Source: DASPJQ01 sp035299065 (lineage in GTDB: Bacteria; Bacteroidota; Bacteroidia; Flavobacteriales_D; UBA2798). From it: 64,000 nt of DNA. A model generated the notes under the pieces. The model did no database searches, had not been told where the DNA came from, and worked only from the letters and a program-made list of their open reading frames with translations. How positions within the stretch are numbered: position 1 is the stretch's first letter; the number at the start of each line of letters is the position of its first letter. Shown here piece after piece: positions 25,138-33,844 of this stretch. The stretch is taken from assembly GCA_035299065.1 (NCBI GenBank), contig DATGXI010000032.1:1-64000 (forward strand), given 5' to 3'. Position numbers and translations under genes: made by a program.

Positions 25138-26036
25138 GCATGGAAAACATACAGCCAAAAATTGAAAATGTAACGCAAAAATACCTGGTTGGCAAACGCA
25201 TGAGCATGTCGCTGGCCAATAACAAAACAGGCGATTTATGGAAAAGTTTTATGCCGCATCGCCATGCGATCAAACACCCAAAAAGTGAAGACCTTTATTC
25301 GGTGAATATTTTTGATGCAGGTTATTACAAAAATTTTAATCCCGCCAATGAATTTACCAAATGGGCTTGCGCTGAAGTAAGCGAACACGCAGTAATTCCC
25401 GCTGAAATGGAAAGGTTTGTTTTGCCAGCCGGACTCTATGCCGTTTTTCATTACAAAGGGTTAAGCACCGATAAGCGTATTTTTCACTATATTTTTTCAG
25501 AATGGTTACCCGCTTCAGGTTACGCACTTGATGATCGCCCGCATTTTGAGATACTGGGTTCGAAATACAAAAACAACGATCCCGATTCCGAGGAAGACAT
25601 TTATATACCTGTAAAATCAACCGCGGGCACACAAACAATGGTGCTCGAGAATGACATCACCGTATTTTATGTAACCGCTTCTTCGTTTCCAGAAGGAATT
25701 ATGGAAGCACATCAAAAATTGCAAACCATTGTTCCTTTTTCAAAAGAACGCAGGATATTTGGCATTTCCCGTCCTGAAAACGGGCAAATAGTTTACCGTG
25801 CCGCTGCCGAAGTATTAAAAGAGGGTGAAGGTTCGGCATTTGGATGTGAAACCCTAGTTCTAAAAAAAGGCACTTATATTCAAAAAACCGTTAACGATTT
25901 TGTTAAAAACATAGCTGCAATTGGCCAGGCCTTTGATGAATTACTGAAAGACCCGCGAATTGATCCACAGGGATATTGCGTTGAATGGTACATTGATGGT
26001 ACTGACGTGCAATGCATGGTGCGTTTAGCCAATTAA
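25134..26036 (+). CDS. GyrI-like/AraC effector-binding double-domain protein
   Basis: A 300-residue soluble protein. Residues about 12-160 match the GyrI-like small-molecule-binding fold: EFTKWACAEVSEHAVIPAEMERFVLPAGLYAVFHYKG, IFSEWLPASGYALDDRPHFEIL and EEDIYIPVKS. The second half (about 180-300) holds another domain (KERRIFGISRPENGQIVYRAA, YCVEWYIDGTDVQCMVRL), resembling stand-alone effector-like proteins of Bacteroidota. No DNA-binding domain is present. It is translationally coupled to the pentapeptide gene (ATGA). Ligand binding is inferred; a direct gyrase role is only a possibility raised by the neighbour. Confidence 0.75.
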   Translation: MSMENIQPKIENVTQKYLVGKRMSMSLANNKTGDLWKSFMPHRHAIKHPKSEDLYSVNIFDAGYYKNFNPANEFTKWACAEVSEHAVIPAEMERFVLPAGLYAVFHYKGLSTDKRIFHYIFSEWLPASGYALDDRPHFEILGSKYKNNDPDSEEDIYIPVKSTAGTQTMVLENDITVFYVTASSFPEGIMEAHQKLQTIVPFSKERRIFGISRPENGQIVYRAAAEVLKEGEGSAFGCETLVLKKGTYIQKTVNDFVKNIAAIGQAFDELLKDPRIDPQGYCVEWYIDGTDVQCMVRLAN

Positions 26037-26110
26037 AAACCATAAAAAAATCACATCGAAAAAATATAGACAGAAAAAATATTTACATTAATCAATCTTA
26101 AAACAAACCT

Positions 26111-26587
26111 ATGCTGAGCACCAAATCGCTTTTTGAAAACGAAAACATGTATGTGGGAGAAACCATTATTTGCGGCATTCATTGCGATGTTGGTTATGTC
26201 AAAAAATTCAAATGGGCATGGATGGCCACACAGTTAAACACGTTTGTAATTGTGGGACGCCTTGAGAAAAATGTTGACAAACAAACCATGGAGGCCTTTT
26301 CACACGCGTGTGTAAAATACGCCATTGCAAACAACAAGGGCTGGCCACGCGGACTGCAGTCAGCTGTGGGTGCAGTAGCTGTATTGCAGGCACCAGGAGC
26401 CGACCAGGCAACAATTGATTTTTGCAGTAAACTTTCCAAAAAGCACTGGTCAGCATTTGAAATACCGGTTTTTTACAATACAACCAAAAAAGAAGCCATT
26501 CGGTTCCAAAAAAATCCGGCATGGGGAGCTATTTATATGGCCTATTTTAAAAATATCATTGACAACATAACCGGTAAAATGAGTTAA
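26111..26587 (+). CDS. Hypothetical protein
   Basis: A 158-residue soluble protein with a clear ATG start and no signal peptide. Distinct segments are YVGETIICGIHCDVGYVKKFKWAW, a central GWPRGLQSAVGAVAVLQAPGAD and KKHWSAFEIPVFYN; the centre has the look of an alpha/beta core with a Gly-rich turn. I do not recognise the family. It lies 74 bases after the GyrI-like gene and 20 bases before the acyltransferase, so it may share a transcript with either. Confidence 0.6.
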   Translation: MLSTKSLFENENMYVGETIICGIHCDVGYVKKFKWAWMATQLNTFVIVGRLEKNVDKQTMEAFSHACVKYAIANNKGWPRGLQSAVGAVAVLQAPGADQATIDFCSKLSKKHWSAFEIPVFYNTTKKEAIRFQKNPAWGAIYMAYFKNIIDNITGKMS

Positions 26588-26607
26588 TTCTCTTTTGTTT
26601 TTGCTAA

Positions 26608-27690
26608 ATGAATGAATTAAATCAGCAACCCCGCAACTTTGGCCTCGATCTTTTTCGTGCCATTGCTATTTTATGCGTGGTGCTGGTACACAGTAGTCAG
26701 TTTTTAACCGGAACCGCCATTGACGGTTTTCCTTTTTTCAGGATGATTGACGGGGTTGATTTGTTTTTTGTGCTTAGCGGTTTTTTAATTGGCGGTATTT
26801 TGCTGGCGGAAATTAACAAACAGGAAACATTTGGCGCAAAACAACTGTTTAACTTCTGGAAACGCAGGTGGTTTCGCACCCTGCCTGCATATTACCTCGT
26901 ATTAATAGCCAATTTCCTAATGGTAAAATATGCCTTTATTGGTGGCGATCCCAACCAGTGTACCTGGAAAAATTTTGTTTTCCTGCATAATTTCGCGCAA
27001 CCTGCAGTTGACTTTTTTTGGGAATCATGGAGCCTTAGTGTTGAAGAATGGTTTTACCTGTTGTCGCCCCTACTCCTTATACTCTGTTTACAATTTACTT
27101 CACCTAAAACTGCGTTTATAAGTACCGCGTTAGTCATGCTTGTTTTTTCAACCGTGTACCGTATTTGTATCACCACCAACGACATTAACCATTTTTGGTT
27201 TGATGTAACCTTCCGCAAAATGGTGGTTACACGCCTTGACAGCATTGCTTTTGGCTTGGTGGCAGCCTGGATTTTTTATTATTACCGTGCCGCCTGGGAT
27301 AAAGCCAAATATGGAGGGCTCCTGACTGGCATTGCCATTATGGTATTTATTTTAAATTACAAATCGCCTGACACCAGCTTTTACAACCAGGTCATACTGT
27401 TTACCATCACTCCGCTTTCGGCCATGCTGCTGTTGCCATTTGCGCAAAGTTTACCAACAGCCAGTGCGGCCATTGCCAAACCCATAACACACATCAGCAA
27501 AATTTCCTATTCCATGTACCTGATCAATCTTGGCTTAATGATCCAATTCATGACCTTTAACTTTTCCGGTTTTATTGCTGATAACGGTATTTTGGTTTAC
27601 ATTGGTTTTTGGATGGCCCTGGTGGTTGCTTCTACCTTCCTTTACCAATTCGTTGAAAAACCCATGATGAATTTACGCGATAAAATTTAA
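26608..27690 (+). CDS. Acyltransferase family 3 membrane protein (OafA/YrhL-like)
   Basis: A 360-residue membrane protein with about ten hydrophobic segments. It opens FGLDLFRAIAILCVVLVHSS, with the conserved Arg and catalytic-type His of acyltransferase-3 proteins, and continues GVDLFFVLSGFLIGGILL, FWKRRWFRTLPAYYLVL and ESWSLSVEEWFYLLSPLLL, all standard for the family. Members O-acetylate surface polysaccharides, lipids or peptidoglycan. The target here is unknown; no polysaccharide genes lie nearby. Confidence 0.9.
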   Translation: MNELNQQPRNFGLDLFRAIAILCVVLVHSSQFLTGTAIDGFPFFRMIDGVDLFFVLSGFLIGGILLAEINKQETFGAKQLFNFWKRRWFRTLPAYYLVLIANFLMVKYAFIGGDPNQCTWKNFVFLHNFAQPAVDFFWESWSLSVEEWFYLLSPLLLILCLQFTSPKTAFISTALVMLVFSTVYRICITTNDINHFWFDVTFRKMVVTRLDSIAFGLVAAWIFYYYRAAWDKAKYGGLLTGIAIMVFILNYKSPDTSFYNQVILFTITPLSAMLLLPFAQSLPTASAAIAKPITHISKISYSMYLINLGLMIQFMTFNFSGFIADNGILVYIGFWMALVVASTFLYQFVEKPMMNLRDKI

Positions 27691-27704
27691 ATTTTTGTAT
27701 ATTT

Positions 27705-28862
27705 ATGGGCATGAATAAATTACTTCAGCTTATTCCTTTTGTGTTGATGTCTTTTCAACTGGCAGCCCAGGGCTACCCTGTATTTGGGCCCGAAAAAAAA
27801 GTAACCATTACCGGCATAACATTTGACGTCATGGAACCTTTTTTGTCAGAGGACGAGAATGTGCTTTTTTTCAATTCGCTTAATTCGGGCGGACAAACCA
27901 ATTTGCATTATGCGCTTCGTGTGAATGATACAACTTTTACTTATGTTGACACACTTACCGGTTGCTATGACACGTCAAGCAATCACCTTGATGCGGTAGC
28001 CTCACTCGATTCGGCAAATCATTTTTACTGGGTAAGCCTGCGAAATTACACCGGAACTGTATATGCAAACCTGCACCACGGAAACTATGCTGCCGGGCAT
28101 GTATCCGGTATTTCACCAGTATACGGTGATTTTAATATTCCCGCTTTTGGCTGGCTCATTATGGATGCGGCTATTGATTACAGCGGTAACAACCTGTATT
28201 ATTGCAATGCCTACTTTGATTTAATTTCATCCAGTTGCGGACCCGGCATACCCTGCGAAGGTATATTGGGCGTAGCACAAAAAATAAACGATTCAACATT
28301 CAATAAATTACCGGGGTCAGACGCTATTTTTGCAAACATCAATGACACAAACTACGTAGTCTATGCTCCGCAAGTTACGCATGATGGTTTGTATATTTAT
28401 TACACCCGTTTTCAAAAGGGAACAGGCAGCACACAATTGTGCGTATCGTATCGAACTACAACAACAGGCGTATTCACAAGCCCCCACATCATTTGGGAAA
28501 ATTTCCCTTATGTACCCGAGGGAACTACAGTAACTGACGACAACCAAAAGATATATTATCACCAGAAAAACGGCATGCTTGTGTACACCATGTACATGCG
28601 CTACCGTACCGGAACTATTGGCCTGAACGAATTGAATTCACACAGCGCATACAATGTATATCCCAATCCGGTGAGCAATATATTGCATATAGAGACATCT
28701 TCCACCAATCTATCATGCCGTGTATTTTCTACAACCGGCCAATTGCAACTGGCTTTTGCCAATCAAAACACCATTGATGTTTCGAGCCTCTCACCTGGCC
28801 TGTACCTGATAAAAATTGATGACAAAAACAGCTCATTAACAAAACGCTTTGTAAAACAATAG
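27705..28862 (+). CDS. Secreted PD40-like protein with type A T9SS sorting domain
   Basis: A 385-residue protein with a signal peptide (LLQLIPFVLMSFQLA|AQG), a propeller-like middle (EPFLSEDENVLFFNS, VTHDGLYIYYTR) and a type A T9SS signal (YNVYPNPVSNILHIET, STTGQLQLAF, LSPGLYLIKI...KRFVKQ). It is exported by T9SS. Two ATGs are possible (27705 and 27711); both retain the signal peptide. Function is unknown. Confidence 0.8.
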   Translation: MGMNKLLQLIPFVLMSFQLAAQGYPVFGPEKKVTITGITFDVMEPFLSEDENVLFFNSLNSGGQTNLHYALRVNDTTFTYVDTLTGCYDTSSNHLDAVASLDSANHFYWVSLRNYTGTVYANLHHGNYAAGHVSGISPVYGDFNIPAFGWLIMDAAIDYSGNNLYYCNAYFDLISSSCGPGIPCEGILGVAQKINDSTFNKLPGSDAIFANINDTNYVVYAPQVTHDGLYIYYTRFQKGTGSTQLCVSYRTTTTGVFTSPHIIWENFPYVPEGTTVTDDNQKIYYHQKNGMLVYTMYMRYRTGTIGLNELNSHSAYNVYPNPVSNILHIETSSTNLSCRVFSTTGQLQLAFANQNTIDVSSLSPGLYLIKIDDKNSSLTKRFVKQ

Positions 28863-28917
28863 GTTTTAAGCTTTAAAATTTTAGCACCACCCCTGTATTT
28901 TTTGTACTTTTACGCTG

Positions 28918-30243
28918 ATGAAATTGGCAGGGGTTGCATCCTTTTTAGTTGTTGCTTTCACTAGCACAGGACAAATACGTACTGAAGCCACCAAAACCCC
29001 CGACCATTATGTAAAAAACGTATTGATTGGAAAAGGCATTGAAGTTGGACGCATCAAACATTTTGGCATGGTAGGAGGCATGGGTGAATTTCATGCCGAT
29101 CCAAAAATTATTGGTGTTGGAAGTGGAATCATCATGTCAACCGGGAATGTTGACAGCCTTGGCGGGCCAAACCGCAATTCGGGATACACCAGCGCGGGAT
29201 CTTTACCACCTGGACGCAACATGGCCCAGGTTTTTAAGAAGGGTGACAAGGATTTAAATAAACTGTGTAACGGACGTACAATTGACATTAGTGTACTTGA
29301 ATTTGATTTTGTACCCACTAAAAACGTTGTCACATTTAATTATGTTTTTGCCAGCGAAGAATATACCGAATATGTCGGATCGCCCTTCAATGATGTATTT
29401 GGCTTTTTTTTGAGTGGCCCCGGCATTAAAGGGAAAATAAACCTGGCCACCTTGCCCGAAACCAAAACTCCCATAACCATTAATTCCATTAACCACAAAC
29501 GCAATTCGGAATTCTACAGGAACAACAGCAGCAAGCGCAAATGGATTAAAGATCTATTTAAGAAAAAGTCGGTGAAGGTTGCCGAAGCCGAATTGCGCCA
29601 GCAAATTCAGTTTGACGGCCTGACAACGGTACTAAAAGTAAAGTTTGATGTAATTCCTTTTAAAAAATACCACATTAAAATTGCCATTGGCGATGCTACC
29701 GATGCCATTTATGACTCGGGGGTTTTTATTGAAGCAGGTTCTTTTATGAGCTACAGCGATTCGACCCGAAAATACTATGACAAACTTGTAAAAATTCAAA
29801 AGCCACTGAATACCGACAGTATTTTGGGCAAAGTCAACAACACTATAGTACAACCTGATACTACACACGAGCAATACAGCCTGATTGATGAAAAATTTGA
29901 AGTAACCGATGTTTATTTTGCACATGCATCGTATGCGTTGAGTGATTCTTCCAAATTAAAACTGGATTCGCTGGCCACGTATTTAAACGCGCACATAAAA
30001 TTCAAATGCACGCTTTACGGATTTACTGATATCACAGGTTCGGCCAGGTACAACCAAACGTTAAGTGATAACCGCGCCCTTGCAGTAACCGAGTACCTGA
30101 ACGCAAAAGGAGTGGACAAAAAACGCATAAAGCACATTGGCTATAGCTTTAAAAACCCGAAATCAGACAACGCAACGGAAACCGGCCGCGCCAAAAACCG
30201 CAGGGTTGAAATTGTTATAGAGGATGAAGAGAATGGTCAATGA
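28918..30243 (+). CDS. Choice-of-anchor L domain fused to OmpA peptidoglycan-binding domain
   Basis: A 441-residue protein with a signal segment (1-18). Residues about 30-275 are a choice-of-anchor L domain: VLIGKGIEVGRIKHFG, GSGIIMSTGNV, LEFDFVP, FNYVFASEEYTEYVGSPFNDVFGFFLSG and IAIGDATDAIYDSGVFIEAGSF. Residues about 325-441 are an OmpA C-terminal domain: VYFAHASYALSDSSKLKLDSLATYL, YGFTDITGSARYNQTLSDNRALAV and TGRAKNRRVEIVI. Choice-of-anchor L domains usually sit in T9SS adhesins, whereas OmpA domains bind peptidoglycan, so this fusion would tether the module to the cell wall. Confidence 0.85.
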   Translation: MKLAGVASFLVVAFTSTGQIRTEATKTPDHYVKNVLIGKGIEVGRIKHFGMVGGMGEFHADPKIIGVGSGIIMSTGNVDSLGGPNRNSGYTSAGSLPPGRNMAQVFKKGDKDLNKLCNGRTIDISVLEFDFVPTKNVVTFNYVFASEEYTEYVGSPFNDVFGFFLSGPGIKGKINLATLPETKTPITINSINHKRNSEFYRNNSSKRKWIKDLFKKKSVKVAEAELRQQIQFDGLTTVLKVKFDVIPFKKYHIKIAIGDATDAIYDSGVFIEAGSFMSYSDSTRKYYDKLVKIQKPLNTDSILGKVNNTIVQPDTTHEQYSLIDEKFEVTDVYFAHASYALSDSSKLKLDSLATYLNAHIKFKCTLYGFTDITGSARYNQTLSDNRALAVTEYLNAKGVDKKRIKHIGYSFKNPKSDNATETGRAKNRRVEIVIEDEENGQ

Positions 30244-30311
30244 TCAGAGAATTCTCAATGTACAATGATCAATGTACAATAATCAATTATCAATCTACAA
30301 TGATCAATTAT

Positions 30312-30959
30312 TTAGTGGCCAATAATTCCCATTTCAAATTTACACACCTCTTTCAATTTTTCTTCACTATCAATCATGGAGGTTTGGGTTTTAATAAACC
30401 CGGTTTTAATATCATAAACCCAACCATGAATAAAAGGCCCTCCACTGTTCTTCCACGAGTTTTGTACAATGTTTGTTTTGCCCACGTTGTATACCTGCTC
30501 AATCACATTTAATTCAACAAGCCTGTCAAAACGTTTTTCCTCACTCAACTGCGCCAATTGGGCCCAGTAATAATTTTGTGTGTCCTTAATGGTACGCAAC
30601 CAGTTATCAATTAAACCAAATTGCTGGTTACCCATAGCTGCTTTAACACCTCCACAACCATAATGTCCACAAACAACAATGTGCGGCACTTTCAATACCT
30701 CTACAGCATATTGCAGTACACTCAACACATTCATATCTGTCATCACCACCAGGTTAGCAATGTTGCGGTGCACAAATATATCACCAGGGTTTGTTTTTGT
30801 AATTTCATTGGGCGGTACCCGGCTGTCAGCACAACCAATCCATAAAACCTGTGGACTTTGTCCTCCACTTGTTTTTAAAAAATAGTCGGGGTCCAGGGCA
30901 AGTTTTTCACTTACAAATTCTTTGTTATTTTCAAGCAGTTGTTCAATGTGTTTTTTCAT
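30312..30959 (-). CDS. Beta-class carbonic anhydrase
   Basis: A 215-residue beta-carbonic anhydrase. Zinc ligands are Cys43 in CADSR (with the Asp45-Arg47 dyad), His99 and Cys102 in CGHYGCGGV; the RNIAN motif is at 65-69. It interconverts CO2 and bicarbonate. It is the last gene of a tight five-gene operon: its ATG lies one base after the bestrophin stop. A carbonic anhydrase beside an anion channel suggests bicarbonate or pH handling. The 3' flank (30244-30311) holds short CAATGATCAAT-type repeats and no clear terminator. Confidence 0.95.
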   Translation of the reverse strand: MKKHIEQLLENNKEFVSEKLALDPDYFLKTSGGQSPQVLWIGCADSRVPPNEITKTNPGDIFVHRNIANLVVMTDMNVLSVLQYAVEVLKVPHIVVCGHYGCGGVKAAMGNQQFGLIDNWLRTIKDTQNYYWAQLAQLSEEKRFDRLVELNVIEQVYNVGKTNIVQNSWKNSGGPFIHGWVYDIKTGFIKTQTSMIDSEEKLKEVCKFEMGIIGH

Positions 30960-30960
30960 G

Positions 30961-31887
30961 TTAAAAAACTTTAGCGTAAATTTCCTGTTCCTTATTGGTA
31001 TGAATGTGCCTTACATCCAGTATTTCAAAAACGTTATTTTTAATTGTATGAGCAATGTCGCCCGTGGGAAGATCGTTACAATCCAAACCAAACGGATCTT
31101 CAATTTCTTCGGCCATTAATTCAAGCCCAATAAATGCAAAAAACACAAAGGCCACCATAAGTACCGACCAGTAACCATAAATGGGTATGAGCGCAAACGG
31201 CAAACAAACAGCATATAACGAAATAAACAATTTCAAATAAACATTGTACGAAAATGGGATGGGCGTTTTTTTAATGCGTTCACACGCTCCCAGTATGTTT
31301 AACAACTCCTGCGAATGTAATTTAATGTTCAAATGATCTTCGGCACTAATTTGTTTTGAAGCATACGCCTGTTGTATGCGGTTAATGATTTTAAATGCAA
31401 GATAATTTGGAATGTGTTGTTTTGTTTCCAATACTTTTTTTTCTTCCTCTGTAAGGTTAATCAGCTCTTCAATTTTTGTACCTCCACGCAAATGCTCTTT
31501 TAACGAAATGCAAAAATTACTGATGTCAACAGCCATTGCTTGCCTGCTTTGTTTATCCTCGGCCGGAAAACTACTGTGAACATACGCGGCAATATTACGG
31601 GTATTGTTTACCAGTTCGCCCCAGTTTTTACGCCCTTCCCACCAGCGGTCATATGCGGTGCTTGTCCTGAATGAAAGCAAAATACTGAGCACAACCCCCA
31701 GCAATGAGAAAATGGATAAATCCATGCGCATTTTGCCAAACCATAAAAATTCCAGTGAGGCAACACATAAAAGCGCTGTCAGTACCGCTATTAAAACAGT
31801 GCTACGCAAAACGCGTTGCATGGTCCAGCTTCGGGTTAAATGGCCCACATCACGCAGCCAGTTTTTATTTGATTCGTAAATAATCAT
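30961..31887 (-). CDS. Bestrophin family anion channel (UPF0187)
   Basis: A 308-residue membrane protein with the family motif FRTSTAYDRWWEGRKNWGELVNNTRN (about residues 73-98), an N-terminal WLRDVGHLTRSWTMQRVL, paired hydrophobic segments and the C-terminal ELMAEEIEDPFGLDCNDLP, all matching bacterial bestrophins. Bacterial members form pentameric channels; selectivity (anion or, for KpBest, cation) differs. It is third from the 5' half of the operon and just upstream of the carbonic anhydrase, so bicarbonate conductance is a reasonable hypothesis. Confidence 0.9.
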   Translation of the reverse strand: MIIYESNKNWLRDVGHLTRSWTMQRVLRSTVLIAVLTALLCVASLEFLWFGKMRMDLSIFSLLGVVLSILLSFRTSTAYDRWWEGRKNWGELVNNTRNIAAYVHSSFPAEDKQSRQAMAVDISNFCISLKEHLRGGTKIEELINLTEEEKKVLETKQHIPNYLAFKIINRIQQAYASKQISAEDHLNIKLHSQELLNILGACERIKKTPIPFSYNVYLKLFISLYAVCLPFALIPIYGYWSVLMVAFVFFAFIGLELMAEEIEDPFGLDCNDLPTGDIAHTIKNNVFEILDVRHIHTNKEQEIYAKVF

Positions 31888-31909
31888 GGTTCAAAATAAA
31901 CAGGTTAAA

Positions 31910-32176
31910 TTAATATTCTTTAATGGTATTGTGTACATAACAAAAAATCCATTGTTCACCCTGCTCAGCCGAAATCACAACAGGATGGTTGGTAGATTTA
32001 TAATGCATGGTCATATGCGTATTGGGTGAACTATCGCAACAAAGCGTTTGCCCACAGGTTTGGCAAGTTCTTAAATGAACCCAGTGCGCATTGGTTTTAA
32101 TGCACTCTTCGCAAACGGGCTCAGCCGGTGCTTGGAAATTGCCCAATAACTTAAAATCTTCACATTCTTTTCTCAT
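31910..32176 (-). CDS. UBP-type zinc finger protein
   Basis: An 88-residue protein that is essentially one UBP (BUZ) zinc finger: Cys22, Cys25, Cys38, Cys41, Cys46, His54, His58 and His64, in CEECIKTNAHWVHLRTCQTC, GQTLCCDSS and MHYKSTNHPVV. In eukaryotes this fold binds the C-terminal Gly-Gly of ubiquitin; bacteria lack ubiquitin and the ligand here is unknown. It sits two bases after the receiver/reductase gene. Stand-alone bacterial UBP fingers beside such reductases are seen elsewhere, implying a functional link. Confidence 0.9.
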   Translation of the reverse strand: MRKECEDFKLLGNFQAPAEPVCEECIKTNAHWVHLRTCQTCGQTLCCDSSPNTHMTMHYKSTNHPVVISAEQGEQWIFCYVHNTIKEY

Positions 32177-32178
32177 TT

Positions 32179-33840
32179 TTATACCTCGGCTAAATATTTA
32201 TGTACAAAACTAATGGCCATTGATCCCTCGCCCACTGCTGAAGCAACGCGGTTCATAGCGCCCGAGCGCACATCGCCTGCAGCAAATATTCCCGGGCAAC
32301 TTGTTTCAAGTAAATAGGGATCGCGTTCCAGTTTCCATATTTTTGAAAATCCTTCGTGCAATTGCAAATCACGGCCTGTTACCAGGTATCCCTTTCCATC
32401 CTTGGTTATGTCATTGGCCATCCAGTCAGTATACGGTTTGGCGCCAATAAAAATATATAAGGCATGCGCATCAAACCGTTTTACTTCTTTTGTAACCGTA
32501 TTTTCAACATCCAGTTTTTCCAGTTTCTCATCACCAAAAACTTCATTGATAAATGAATTGCCCATAACCGAAATATTGGGAGTGCCACTTATCTGGTCAA
32601 TAAGGTACGATGACATGGTTGAACTCAAATCATTTTTACGCACAAGAATGTAAACACGCCTGGCAAACTTGGCAAGGTACATAGCTGCCTGTCCTGCTGA
32701 ATTGCCACCGCCTACTACAAACACATCTTTTTCTTTGCATGAACTTGCCTCGGTTGTTGCTGCTCCATAATAAATACCTGCTCCCGTAAATTTTTCAACA
32801 CCGGGAGTTTCAAGCTTACGGTAATCAACGCCCGTTGTAATCACAACCACTCGTGTGTTTAATTCCGAATCATCGTCAAGCACCAATGTTTTGTAACCGT
32901 CTTTTACTTTTATTTCTTTTACCTGGCGTGGCGATAACAATTCGGTTCCAAAACGGGTAGCCTGTGCAATGGCGCGCCTGGCAAGGTCTGATCCACTTAA
33001 ACCAACCGGAAAACCCAGGTAATTTTCAATGCGCGAACTGGTTCCCGCCTGCCCACCGGGTGCACGTCTCTCAATCAATAATGTTTTGAGCCCTTCTGAA
33101 GCACCATAAACGGCAGCTGCAAGCCCGGCCGGACCCGCACCAATAATTACCACATCGTAAATTTCATGTTTCACCGTTGGGTTCAATCCTATTTTAAGCG
33201 CAACATCGTTGATGGTTGGCGATTTCAATACCGACCCATCTTCAAAAAGCATAACAGGAAAATCAACCGATTCAAGTTGATTGGTTTTGATCAGTATTTC
33301 TGCTTCCTCGTTTCCTTCCACCTCAAGCCATTGGTAAGGAATTAAATTTCCCGCTAAAAAATCTTTTATATAATGTGACTTGGGTGAAAACTGGTACCCA
33401 ATTAATTTTATGCCTTTAAAATCGGGCACATATGCGTTTTGCCAATCATCCAGCAACTCATCAATAATGGGATATAGCTTTTCTTCAGGCGGATCCCATG
33501 GTTTGGTTAAATAATAATCCAGTTTAACCGAATTAATGGCCTTAATGGCCGCATCGGTATCTGAATACGCAGTTAACAGCACGCGTTTGGCATTGGGATA
33601 AAACACCATGGCCTTTTCAAGAAAATCAACACCTTCCATTTCAGGCATGCGTTGATCGCTTAAAAAAAGCGCTACTGATTCGCCTTTGTTTTTCAACACC
33701 TGCAGCATTTCAAGCGCTTCGTTGGCCGATGTTGTGTTCAGTATTTTATATTCCTGCCTGTATTTTGTTTTTATATCGCGGCTAATTGCACGCAAAACCT
33801 GCGGATCGTCATCAATGCAAAATATAATGGGTAAGCTCAT
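32179..33840 (-). CDS. Response regulator receiver fused to thioredoxin-reductase-like flavoprotein
   Basis: A 553-residue fusion. Residues 1-120 are a receiver domain: acidic pocket Asp10-12, phospho-acceptor Asp62 in SDQRMPEMEG, Lys113 in TKPW. A linker/thioredoxin-like segment (about 140-220) follows, then an FAD- and NADPH-binding reductase: VVIIGAGPAGLAAAVYGAS, APGGQAGTSSRIENYLGFP, VFVVGGGNSAGQAAMYLAKFA and CPGIFAAGDVRSGAMNRVASAVGEG. The usual CxxC of thioredoxin reductase is replaced by ASSC, so it cannot use the standard dithiol relay. It is probably phosphorylated by the adjacent kinase. Confidence 0.9.
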   Translation of the reverse strand: MSLPIIFCIDDDPQVLRAISRDIKTKYRQEYKILNTTSANEALEMLQVLKNKGESVALFLSDQRMPEMEGVDFLEKAMVFYPNAKRVLLTAYSDTDAAIKAINSVKLDYYLTKPWDPPEEKLYPIIDELLDDWQNAYVPDFKGIKLIGYQFSPKSHYIKDFLAGNLIPYQWLEVEGNEEAEILIKTNQLESVDFPVMLFEDGSVLKSPTINDVALKIGLNPTVKHEIYDVVIIGAGPAGLAAAVYGASEGLKTLLIERRAPGGQAGTSSRIENYLGFPVGLSGSDLARRAIAQATRFGTELLSPRQVKEIKVKDGYKTLVLDDDSELNTRVVVITTGVDYRKLETPGVEKFTGAGIYYGAATTEASSCKEKDVFVVGGGNSAGQAAMYLAKFARRVYILVRKNDLSSTMSSYLIDQISGTPNISVMGNSFINEVFGDEKLEKLDVENTVTKEVKRFDAHALYIFIGAKPYTDWMANDITKDGKGYLVTGRDLQLHEGFSKIWKLERDPYLLETSCPGIFAAGDVRSGAMNRVASAVGEGSMAISFVHKYLAEV

Positions 33841-33844
33841 ATGT

